A stretch of DNA of 7,332 nucleotides. It comes from an uncultured Atopobiaceae bacterium (lineage in GTDB: Bacteria; Actinomycetota; Coriobacteriia; Coriobacteriales; Atopobiaceae). The stretch covers positions 1 to 7,332 of the forward strand of contig CANPVI010000076.1 in NCBI GenBank assembly GCA_947581665.1. The letters are read 5' to 3'. A program made the position numbers and the translations under genes. The first letter of the stretch is position 1. Each line of letters starts with the position of its first letter. Under the pieces are notes generated by a model. The model was not told where the DNA came from. It did not search any database and worked only from the letters and a program-made list of their open reading frames with translations. This document shows positions 1 to 6,103 of the stretch, piece after piece.

Positions 1-952
1 CCTCCTCACCCCCGTCGGTGATGACGGCCATGCCGGCCTCGAGCGTGCGCTCGGTGCCGTCGAGGGTCGTGAGCTTCTCGCCCTCCGAGGCGGCGCGCAC
101 CACGATCGAGCGCTTGCCACCTCGACATTTCAGCTTCCCGAGGTCGAAGGCGTGAAGCGGCTGGCCGGTGAGGTACATGACGTAGTTCGTCACGTCCACG
201 ACGTTGTTGATCGCGCGCGTTCCCGCCGCCTGCACGCGCTTCGCGAGCCACGCGGGGCTCGGGCCGATCTTCACCCCGCGCACGACGCGCGCCACGTAGC
301 GGCTGCAGAGCTCGGGCGCCTCGATGGCCACGTCCACGAGCTCGGAGGCGCGTGGCCCCTCCTCGTGCTTGACCATCGGAAGCTCGATGTGCGTGTCCTC
401 GTCGAAGTCCGCCGAGACCTCCGTCGCGAAGCCCGTCATGGAGAGGCAATCGGGGCGGTTCGGGGTGATCTCGCAGTCGAGGACCGTGTCGGCGAGGCCG
501 AGGTAGAGCGCTGCGGGCATGCCGATGGGCGCGTCATCGGGAAGGACCATGATCCCCGAGTGGTCGTCGCCCAGGCCGAGCTCGCGCTCCGAGCAGTTCA
601 TGCCCTGCGATTCCACGCCGCGGAGCCTCGAGCGCTTGATCTTCACGTCACCCGGAAGCACGGCACCCTCGAGCGCCACCACCACGTGCTCGCCCGCGGC
701 CACGTTCGGCGCGCCGCAGACGATCTGGAGCGGCTCGGCGGCGCCCACGTCCACCATGCACACGTGGAGCTTGTCGGCGTTGGGATGCCGCTCGCACGTT
801 TCGATGTAGCCCGTGACCACGTGGTCGAGTGCCTGACCGGCGCTCTCCACGGCCTCCACCTCCGTGCCCGTGCGCACGAGCTCGGCGACGAGCTCGACGG
901 GGTCGTCCGGGAGATCCACCATCGTCTTCAGCCATTCATACGAGACGCGCAT
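1..952 (-). CDS. pheT: Phenylalanyl-tRNA synthetase beta subunit, N-terminal part (runs off the window)
   Basis: Beta subunit of the (alpha-beta)2 cytoplasmic enzyme that charges tRNA-Phe. It carries the tRNA-binding and editing domains. The first 317 codons are present, where the family usually has about 800 residues, and the frame stays open to the window edge. The start reads MRVSYEWLKTMVDLPDD, a typical PheT opening. An OB-fold tRNA-binding module spans about residues 40-150 (HPNADKLHVCMVDVG at 56-70, IVCGAPNV at 77-84, SQGMNCSERELGL at 115-127). ITPNRPDCLS follows at 162-171. The start of the B3/B4 editing region carries IGPSPAWLAKRV (229-240) and INNVVDVTNYVM (248-259) followed by GQPLHAFD (263-270). 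The ATG at 952 has a good ribosome-binding site (AAAGGA, 8 nt upstream). It begins 48 nt after the pheS stop, so the two are surely co-transcribed under the T-box leader. The catalytic-like domain and C-terminal RNA-binding domain lie outside the window. Identification is secure. Confidence 0.97.
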   Translation of the reverse strand, partial: MRVSYEWLKTMVDLPDDPVELVAELVRTGTEVEAVESAGQALDHVVTGYIETCERHPNADKLHVCMVDVGAAEPLQIVCGAPNVAAGEHVVVALEGAVLPGDVKIKRSRLRGVESQGMNCSERELGLGDDHSGIMVLPDDAPIGMPAALYLGLADTVLDCEITPNRPDCLSMTGFATEVSADFDEDTHIELPMVKHEEGPRASELVDVAIEAPELCSRYVARVVRGVKIGPSPAWLAKRVQAAGTRAINNVVDVTNYVMYLTGQPLHAFDLGKLKCRGGKRSIVVRAASEGEKLTTLDGTERTLEAGMAVITDGGEE

Positions 953-1000
953 GGCGAGTGTCCTTTCGTTTCGCGAAAACCGCGCGGGAGGCGTCGAGGG

Positions 1001-2071
1001 TTAGAACTGGGCGAGGAAGCGCATGTCGCCCGTCATGAGCATGCGGAGGTCGGGCAGGTCGTAGCGCAGGCACGCCACGCGCTCGGCGCCGATGCCGAAG
1101 GCGAAGCCGGAGTAGCGCTCGGGGTCGATGCCGCTCATCTCGAGCACGTTCGGGTCGACCATGCCGCAGCCGAGGATCTCGAGCCAGCCCGTGCCCTTGC
1201 AGAAGCGGCACCCCTTGCCGCCGCACACGCCGCACGAGACGTCCACCTCGGCCGAGGGCTCGGTGAAGGGGAAGAAGTGCGGGCGATAGCGCGTGGCGCG
1301 GTCCTTGCCGAAGATGGCGCGGGTGAAGTGGTCGAGCGTGCCCTTGAGGTCGCCGAAGGTGATGCCCTCATCCACCACGAGGCCCTCGATCTGCGTGAAC
1401 TGCGGAAGGTGGTTCGCGTCGGCAGTGTCCGGGCGGAAGACCCGACCCGGGCTGATCATGTAGATCGGCGGCTTATGGGCCTCCATCGCGTGCACCTGCA
1501 CCGGAGAGGTCTGCGTGCGAAGCAAGAGCTCGCTCTCGGCGCGAGCCTCGCGCGCGGGGTCGCCGTGGACGGGGTCCGCCACGTAGAAGGTGTCGCGCGG
1601 CGAGCGGCTCGGGTGGTCCGCCGGGGCGTTCAGGGCGTCGAAGTTGTAATAGGTCGTCTCCACGTAGGGACCGTCGATGACGTCGTAGCCCATGCCGCAG
1701 AAGACCTGCTCCATCTCCTCGACGATCGCCGAGATGAGGTGTTGGGTGCCCACGTGCGGCGCGCGGCCGGGCAGCGTGACGTCGATCGCGCTTGCGGCGA
1801 TCTTGCTCTGGAGCGCCTCTTCCTCGAGCGTGCCCTTGCGCTTCGCGAGGGCAGCCTCCACCTGGGCGCGCACGTCGTTTGCCGCCTTGCCCACGAGTGG
1901 GCGCTCCTCGGGAGCGAGCGAGCCCATGGAGCGCAGGATCTGCGTGAGCGAGCCCTTCTTGCCAAGCACCGCCACGCGCACGGCGTCGAGGTCGGCGAGG
2001 CTCGCCGCCGCGCCGATGCGGGTGAGCGCTTCCGAGCCGATCTCCTGGAGCTCTTGCAAAGCGGCCATCAT
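1001..2071 (-). CDS. pheS: Phenylalanyl-tRNA synthetase alpha subunit
   Basis: Catalytic subunit of phenylalanyl-tRNA synthetase: Phe + ATP + tRNA-Phe gives Phe-tRNA. Complete at 356 aa, a normal length. Residues 1-90 form the N-terminal helical arm. The class II core begins near residue 105 (HVGTQHLISAIVEEME). Motif 2 is GRVFRPDTADANHLPQF at 209-225, followed by TQIEGLVVD at 226-234. RPHFFPFTEPSAEVDV is at 263-278, and motif 3 is FAFGIGAERVACLRY at 323-337. Residues 280-291 carry a CX2CX4CX2C cluster (C280, C283, C288, C291), which could be a metal knuckle. Two adjacent ATGs (2071 and 2068) are possible starts. AAGGG sits 5 nt before the first and 8 nt before the second, so the N-terminus is uncertain by one residue. 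The gene lies just behind a Phe-specific T-box leader and before pheT, which fixes both identity and regulation. Confidence 0.98.
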   Translation of the reverse strand: MMAALQELQEIGSEALTRIGAAASLADLDAVRVAVLGKKGSLTQILRSMGSLAPEERPLVGKAANDVRAQVEAALAKRKGTLEEEALQSKIAASAIDVTLPGRAPHVGTQHLISAIVEEMEQVFCGMGYDVIDGPYVETTYYNFDALNAPADHPSRSPRDTFYVADPVHGDPAREARAESELLLRTQTSPVQVHAMEAHKPPIYMISPGRVFRPDTADANHLPQFTQIEGLVVDEGITFGDLKGTLDHFTRAIFGKDRATRYRPHFFPFTEPSAEVDVSCGVCGGKGCRFCKGTGWLEILGCGMVDPNVLEMSGIDPERYSGFAFGIGAERVACLRYDLPDLRMLMTGDMRFLAQF

Positions 2072-2082
2072 TCGTTCCCTTC

Positions 2083-2122
2083 AAAAAGCATCGTCCGCCC
2101 TCGTGTTTCGCAAGGACGGACG
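2083..2122 (-). terminator. Regulated intrinsic terminator of the pheS T-box
   Basis: On the minus strand CGTCCGTCCT (2122-2113) pairs over 10 bp, with one U-G, with AGGGCGGACG (2101-2092) around an 11-nt loop. ATGC and a run of five T (2087-2083) follow. The 5' arm contains the CGTCCT segment needed by the T-box antiterminator, so uncharged tRNA binding should prevent this hairpin. It ends just before the pheS ribosome-binding site. Confidence 0.92.
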
Positions 2123-2352
2123 AATCCGCGGTACCACCTTGGTTGGCCTTCGGGTTTTCTCTCCCGAGGGCCCGCTCTTCGCCCCGATGTCGGGGGGCGG
2201 CCGGCTTCCCTACTGGCGCCTCGTGCCGAGGTCGTTCAGGTTGCGGCTGGTGGAGTGAACGCGCGGCTCCAAGGCTCGTGGAAACCTCTCAGCCCATGGG
2301 TTTCCGCTCTGTCCGGGCCTTGTGCGGGAGCCACGCCCTCTCCGTCATCGCC
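2083..2352 (-). promoter_or_regulatory. T-box riboswitch leader of pheST (tRNA-Phe sensor)
   Basis: A transcription-attenuating leader that binds tRNA-Phe and lets RNA polymerase through when the tRNA is uncharged. The T-box core AAGGTGGTACCGCGG occupies 2140 down to 2126. Stem I is nested: GGAG 2343-2340 with CTCC 2255-2252; GGCTC 2332-2328 with GAGCC 2269-2265; CAAGGC 2322-2317 with GCCTTG 2275-2270; GGAAACC 2305-2299 with GGTTTCC 2286-2280. Its apical loop carries GCTGAGA. The specifier codon is read as UUC at 2259-2257, followed by the expected A. Stem III is GGCC-CT-CGGG pairing with CCCG-AA-GGCC (2172-2145). The bulge UGGU would pair with the ACCA end of a tRNA with discriminator A, as tRNA-Phe has. 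In the antiterminator, AAGG and GCG pair with CCTT and CGT of CGTCCTT (2117-2111). That segment forms part of the 5' arm of the downstream terminator, so the two folds exclude each other. Class recognition and position before pheS are very strong. The exact helices come from reading by eye. Confidence 0.95.
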
Positions 2353-2363
2353 TCAAGTGCCCA

Positions 2364-2393
2364 AGTCTAACCCAACGCCTCTCGGCGCGAAAA
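2364..2393 (-). promoter_or_regulatory. Candidate promoter of the pheST T-box transcript
   Basis: TAGACT at 2369-2364 is a fair -10 box for a housekeeping sigma factor. The best -35 candidate is TTTTCG at 2393-2388, with 18 nt spacing, and is a poor match. Transcription would begin near 2357, a few bases before the first Stem I pairing, which supports the placement. The -35 candidate overlaps the T-run of the terminator of the upstream unit. Confidence 0.5.
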
Positions 2394-2427
2394 CGGGGCT
2401 CGCTGCCGATTCTTGCCGCGAGCCCCG
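2390..2427 (-). terminator. Intrinsic terminator closing the aminotransferase-to-flavodoxin unit
   Basis: On the minus strand CGGGGCTCGC (2427-2418) and GCGAGCCCCG (2403-2394) form a perfect 10-bp GC-rich stem with a 14-nt loop, followed directly by TTTT (2393-2390). It lies about 30 nt after the flavodoxin stop and separates that unit from the pheST leader. The short T-run may allow some read-through. Confidence 0.85.
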
Positions 2428-2459
2428 CTCGTCATCCACACTCCCGTGCGCGGTGCGCC

Positions 2460-2954
2460 CTAGCCCCGCGGAACCCCGAGGGTCTCCACCCACGCGGCGA
2501 CGTCGGCGTCGCTCGCGTTGGCGTCGAAGCGCTTGCCGGGGCGCCAGCGCGTGTCGAAGGAGACGCTTCTCTGCAGCGTGGGGATGGTGTCGCCGAGGCC
2601 GCTCGAGCCCGAGGTGCAGAAGACGGCCATCGTCTTTCCCGCGAAGTCGTGCCCCTCGAGGAAGGTCTCCACGATGTGTGGTGCGGTGTACCACCAGATG
2701 GGAAATCCGAGGATCACCATCTCGTAGTCCGCCACGCTCGTGAGGTCATGGTCGAGCGCGGGCCGGCTCGTGGGATCCCCCATCTCAACGGAGCTTCGGC
2801 TCTGCTTGTCCTGCCAGTCGAGGTCAGCCGCGGAGCATGGCTCGCGCGGTCTGATTTCGAAGACGTCGGCCTCTGCGGCCTTGGCCACCGCTTCCGCGAT
2901 GCGCTTCGTGGCGCCACCTGCCGAAAAGTACGCCACCAGGGTCTTTGCACACAT
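2460..2954 (-). CDS. Flavodoxin (short-chain, FMN-binding)
   Basis: A small cytoplasmic FMN electron carrier of 164 aa, a usual length for the short flavodoxin group common in anaerobic Gram-positive bacteria. The first beta strand TLVAYFS (5-11) leads into the phosphate-binding loop S11-AGGAT-K17. The group also shows SRSSVEMGDPTSRPA (52-66), VILGFPIWWYTAPHI (80-94) with W87/W88 near the flavin, and the FMN loop FCTSGSSGLG (112-121). The usual loop is SxTGNTK; here the first Thr is Gly and the Asn is Ala, a mild deviation. The ATG at 2954 has a strong ribosome-binding site (GGGAAGGAAGG) in the 21-nt gap after nagA, and a strong terminator follows the stop, so this is the last gene of its unit. 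The redox partner is not visible here. The family is clear. The physiological role, and whether it has NADPH-dependent activity, cannot be judged. Confidence 0.9.
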   Translation of the reverse strand: MCAKTLVAYFSAGGATKRIAEAVAKAAEADVFEIRPREPCSAADLDWQDKQSRSSVEMGDPTSRPALDHDLTSVADYEMVILGFPIWWYTAPHIVETFLEGHDFAGKTMAVFCTSGSSGLGDTIPTLQRSVSFDTRWRPGKRFDANASDADVAAWVETLGVPRG

Positions 2955-2975
2955 GTTGCCTTCCTTCCCGCTTTT

Positions 2976-4127
2976 TTACGCCTGCCACGCGAGCTCTCCC
3001 GCCACGTAGGTGGCGAGGTGCTCCATGGAGGGCGAGAAGACGCAGAGATCCGCGTCGCGACCGGGGATGATCTGGCCGCAGACGTCGTCCATGCCGGCGG
3101 AGCGCGCGGGGTTGAGGGTGGCCATCCGCACGGCTTCGGCCGGGCTCGCGATGCCCCAATCCACGACGTTTCTCACCGCGCGGTCGAGCTCGAGGATGGA
3201 GCCCGCGAGGTTGCCGCCATCCTTCAGGCGCGCCGTGCCACCCGACACGATGACGGGCAGTTCTCCGAGGTGGAAATCCCCGTCGGGCATGCCACCCGCG
3301 CGCATGCAGTCGGTGATGAGGCAGACGTGGTCGAACCCCTTGGCGCGCATGACGATCTTCGCCGCGGCGGGATGCACGTGGTGGCCATCGCAGATGATCT
3401 CGGCGAAGGTCTCGGGCGTGGAAAGCGCGCAGCCCACCATGCCGGGCTCGCGGTGGGCGAGGCCGCTCATGCCGTTGTAGGTGTGGATGAAGAGGGTCGC
3501 GCCCGCGTCCACGCAGGCCTTCGCCTCCTCGTAGCTCGCATCGGAGTGCGCGAGCCCCACCACGCAGCCAAGCTCCACGGCCTTCGCGCAGAACTCCGCG
3601 GCGCCATGGCGCTCGGGTGCCACGTCGACCTTCACGACCTTGCCCGCGCACCCATCGATCCACGTCTCGAGGAGCTCCACGGAAGGATCGATGAGGTAGG
3701 CGCCGTTCTGGGCGCCCTTGTGCTTTTCCGTGAAGAACGGCCCCTCGAGGTGCACGCCCTCCACCTTGGCCGCGCGTGGCGCGTCCACGTGGTTGCCGAT
3801 GATGGCGCAGGCTTGGTCGAGCTCGTCCGGCGGCGCGGTGAGCGTCGTGGCGAGGAAGGACGTGGTGCCCGTCCGAGGGAGCGCCGCCGCCATGCCCGAG
3901 AGCGCCTCCTCGGAGAGGTCCATCACGTCGTGGTCGAGATAGCCGTGGATGTGCACGTCCACGAGCCCGGGCGCCACCCAGGCGTCCTCGAGGTCGCGGA
4001 TCTCCACGTCCTCGTGGGCCTCCTTGGAGAATCCGACGATCACGCGATCGCGTACCTCGAGATAGCCCGGACCGGTTGGGCCCGAGGGCAGGAAGAAGCG
4101 CTCGGCCCTCAGCGCGAAACGTGCCAT
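2976..4127 (-). CDS. nagA: N-acetylglucosamine-6-phosphate deacetylase
   Basis: Cytoplasmic amidohydrolase: GlcNAc-6-phosphate + water gives glucosamine-6-phosphate + acetate, in amino-sugar use and cell-wall recycling. Complete at 383 aa, the family length. The TIM-barrel signatures are in order: GLVDVHIHG (54-62, H59 and H61), HLEGPF (126-131, metal ligand E128), GLAHSDA (191-197, H194), HTYNGMSGLAHREPG (215-229, H215 and H225), CDGHHVHP (246-253) and TDCMRAGG (272-279) with catalytic D273. The HxH pair resembles the two-metal Bacillus-type enzyme rather than the one-metal E. coli form, which has Gln and Asn there. HTYNGMSGL in place of the commoner HLFNAMSPL is a subgroup variation. It starts 3 nt after the kinase stop, with its ribosome-binding site (AAGGGAAAGG) inside the end of the kinase gene, so translational coupling is likely. 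The function is well supported. Confidence 0.95.
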   Translation of the reverse strand: MARFALRAERFFLPSGPTGPGYLEVRDRVIVGFSKEAHEDVEIRDLEDAWVAPGLVDVHIHGYLDHDVMDLSEEALSGMAAALPRTGTTSFLATTLTAPPDELDQACAIIGNHVDAPRAAKVEGVHLEGPFFTEKHKGAQNGAYLIDPSVELLETWIDGCAGKVVKVDVAPERHGAAEFCAKAVELGCVVGLAHSDASYEEAKACVDAGATLFIHTYNGMSGLAHREPGMVGCALSTPETFAEIICDGHHVHPAAAKIVMRAKGFDHVCLITDCMRAGGMPDGDFHLGELPVIVSGGTARLKDGGNLAGSILELDRAVRNVVDWGIASPAEAVRMATLNPARSAGMDDVCGQIIPGRDADLCVFSPSMEHLATYVAGELAWQA

Positions 4128-4130
4128 CGC

Positions 4131-5075
4131 CTACTGCGCCTTTCCCTTGGTGAGCGCCTGATAGGCGGCGCCGAGCGCGCCGGCGTCGTTTCCGAGCGAG
4201 GCGGGAAGGATCTGCGTGTTCTGGCACGCCGGGATGCTCCACTCCACGTAGTGCTCGCGCAGATAGGGCCCGAAGAGGTCGAAGGCGCCGCTCATGCCGC
4301 CACCGATGACAAACACGCCGGGGTCGATGGTCATCGCCACGTTCGAGAGGGCGCGCGCGAGGTAGTGCGCGAGATCGGCCACTGCGGCCGTCGCGGCGGC
4401 GTCCCCGTTGCGCGCCGCCTCGAAGATCGGCAGCGCGTGGGCCTCGTGGTCGAGTTTCACCGGCTCCACGCCGAGCGAGGCGCAGTGCTCCTTGTAGTTC
4501 AGCACGAGGCCGCGCGAGGAGGCGTACATCTCGAGACAGCCCTTGAGGCCGCAGTTGCACTGGCGGCCGTCCTCCACGACGTTCGTGTGGCCGAGCTCGC
4601 CGCCCGCACCGTGCGCGCCGACGACGATCTTGCCGTCTATGACGATGCCGCACCCCACGCCCGTGCCGAGCGTGATGAAGACGAGGTTCTTGGAGCCGGC
4701 GCCCGCGCCCTTCCAGAGCTCGCCGAGCGCGGCGGCGTTCGCGTCGTTCACGGGCCAGATCCCGCAGCCGGGGAAGACCTTCGCGAGCTCGTCCATGAGC
4801 CCCTCGAGGTCGAGCGAGATGTTCGGGGCGTTCGTGAGCTTGTCCTCCGGCGAGACGACGCCCGGCACCGCGAGGCCCACGTCGGCCACGCGATCCACGT
4901 CGTCGCCGGCCACGGCGAGGATGGACTGCGCCACCTTGGCGAGCTCGTCCTCGGACTGCATGATGCCCGTGCGCACGGCGGTCTGGGAGATGATCTCGCC
5001 CTCCATGGAGATGAGCGCCGCCTTGACGGTCGTGCCTCCGATGTCGATGCCTACGAGCAGGTCCTTCTCCGCCAT
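4131..5075 (-). CDS. ROK-family sugar kinase (glucokinase or N-acetylglucosamine kinase)
   Basis: ATP-dependent hexose kinase of 314 aa, full family length. The phosphate-1 loop is VGIDIGGTTVKAAL (8-21). The catalytic Asp is D111 in VNDANAAALGE (109-119). The glycine-rich loop is FITLGTGVGCGI (133-144). GAGGELGHTNV (156-166) supplies E160 and H163 for sugar and zinc binding. The ROK zinc motif is CNCGLKGCLE (173-182; C173, C175, C180). FVIGGGMS (255-262) closes the nucleotide site. There is no N-terminal helix-turn-helix, so this is a kinase and not a NagC/XylR-type repressor. The frame is open far upstream, but the ATG at 5075 is the start: it opens directly into the first beta strand, lies 2 nt after the ligase stop, and has GGAAAGGGG about 9 nt upstream inside the ligase gene. 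ROK glucokinases and GlcNAc kinases cannot be separated by motif alone. The 3-nt link to nagA makes GlcNAc a plausible substrate, with glucose the alternative. Confidence 0.93.
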   Translation of the reverse strand: MAEKDLLVGIDIGGTTVKAALISMEGEIISQTAVRTGIMQSEDELAKVAQSILAVAGDDVDRVADVGLAVPGVVSPEDKLTNAPNISLDLEGLMDELAKVFPGCGIWPVNDANAAALGELWKGAGAGSKNLVFITLGTGVGCGIVIDGKIVVGAHGAGGELGHTNVVEDGRQCNCGLKGCLEMYASSRGLVLNYKEHCASLGVEPVKLDHEAHALPIFEAARNGDAAATAAVADLAHYLARALSNVAMTIDPGVFVIGGGMSGAFDLFGPYLREHYVEWSIPACQNTQILPASLGNDAGALGAAYQALTKGKAQ

Positions 5076-5077
5076 AG

Positions 5078-6070
5078 CTACACGCCCCTTTCCATGGCCT
5101 TCTTCACGAGGCCGTCGACGAACTCCGCAAACGAGATCCCCGCCCCGTCGAGCGCCATCGGCACGAGCGAGGTCTCGGTCAATCCTGGGAACACCTTGAG
5201 GTCGAGCACGAGCGGGCGATGGCCGTCCCACACGAGGTCCACGCGCGCCATGTCGCGGCACTGGAAGGCGCGATAGACGAGGCGTGCCGCCGCCATGCAG
5301 GCCTCTTGGATGTCGGCCTCCTCGGCGGCGTCGTCCGCGAGGTCGCCGGGGTTGGGCGGGCAGTAGTAGCGCACGGCGTCGGGATCCTGGCGCGCCTTGA
5401 CGTCGAAGAAGCCCTCGAGCGGGCGGATCTCCACCGGCGGGAGCACGAGCTCGTCTCCCGGCGCGCCCATGACGGTGAGCGAGAGCTCCACGCCCTCCAC
5501 CCATTGCTGGATGACCACCACGTCGTCGAACGCGAGGGCGGCCATGATGGCATCGCCGAGCTCGCCTTGACCCTCCACCTTCGTGAGGCCCATGGCGCTC
5601 CCGCCCTTGGCGGGCTTCACCGCGAGCGGGAAGTCCACGCCGAGGCGCTTCGTCACGAGGTCGAGCGCCTTCGCGGCGCCGAGGTCCTTGAAGGCGTCGA
5701 GCGGGAGGGCCACCTGTGGCGGCCAGTTCACGGTGGCGTCGTCCTCCACGCGCTGCATGATGAAGGGGAGCTCGGCCTTCGACCACGTCGTGCGGCAGAC
5801 GGCCGGCGCAGAGCCCACGTAGGGAATGCCGAGGAACTCGAGGAGCGAGGGCACCGCGCCGTCCTCGCCGCCCTTGCCGTGGAGAGCCACCCACGCCACA
5901 TCGGGCCTCTCCTCGCGAAGCGTGTCCACGAGGTGCTCGGTGGCGTCGAGCGGCAGCACCCCATACCCGAGTCCCTCGAGCGTGCGGCATACGTGGCGCC
6001 CGCTCGCGAGCGAGAAGGTCCGCTCGAAGGAGGAGCCGCCCATGATGACGGCGATCTTGGGTTTGGACAT
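5078..6070 (-). CDS. ddl: D-alanine-D-alanine ligase-like ATP-grasp enzyme with altered metal site
   Basis: 330 aa, within the Ddl range. The expected reaction is 2 D-Ala + ATP giving D-Ala-D-Ala for peptidoglycan precursors. The N-terminal domain has IMGGSSFERTFSLASG (9-24, with E16 matching catalytic E15 of E. coli DdlB) and ALHGKGGEDGAVPSLLEFLGIPYVGS (62-87). In the ATP-grasp region are K98, VKPAKGGSAMG (151-161; K152, S158), EGVELS (192-197), and RVD (276-278; metal ligand D278). PGLTETSLVPMA (295-306) closes the fold. Two metal-ligand positions differ: where DdlB has E270 and N272, this protein has D290 and K292 (LVLDLKVFPG). The loop normally reading YDYxxKY is FFDVKARQD (221-229), so the tyrosine equivalent to Y216 is Q228. 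ATG at 6070 has GGAAAGGA upstream. The gene follows the aminotransferase by 33 nt. Fold and family are secure. Full D-Ala-D-Ala activity is likely but not certain, and a related dipeptide ligase is the alternative. Confidence 0.82.
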   Translation of the reverse strand: MSKPKIAVIMGGSSFERTFSLASGRHVCRTLEGLGYGVLPLDATEHLVDTLREERPDVAWVALHGKGGEDGAVPSLLEFLGIPYVGSAPAVCRTTWSKAELPFIMQRVEDDATVNWPPQVALPLDAFKDLGAAKALDLVTKRLGVDFPLAVKPAKGGSAMGLTKVEGQGELGDAIMAALAFDDVVVIQQWVEGVELSLTVMGAPGDELVLPPVEIRPLEGFFDVKARQDPDAVRYYCPPNPGDLADDAAEEADIQEACMAAARLVYRAFQCRDMARVDLVWDGHRPLVLDLKVFPGLTETSLVPMALDGAGISFAEFVDGLVKKAMERGV

Positions 6071-6103
6071 TGCTGGTCCTTTCCCCGGCTCGTGCGCCGG
6101 CTT

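Noticed and set aside
152..2743. Very long open frame of 863 codons on the plus strand, plus similar ones at 2322..5276 and 5219..7024
   Set aside because: They are antisense to conserved genes, have repetitive Arg/His/Ala/Leu-rich translations with no recognisable motif, and one runs straight through the T-box and two terminators. High GC at third codon positions of the real genes removes stops on the opposite strand.
2824..4653. 609-codon minus-strand frame overlapping nagA, kinase and flavodoxin
   Set aside because: It is out of frame with three well-supported genes and its translation is Arg/Gly-rich with no domain signature.
6085..6100. Hairpin CCGGC/GCCGG in the 33-nt gap between aminotransferase and ligase
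   Set aside because: Only 5 bp with a 6-nt loop and no T-run, so it is not a terminator. It is likely a by-product of GC-rich sequence; a small effect on translation of the ligase cannot be judged.
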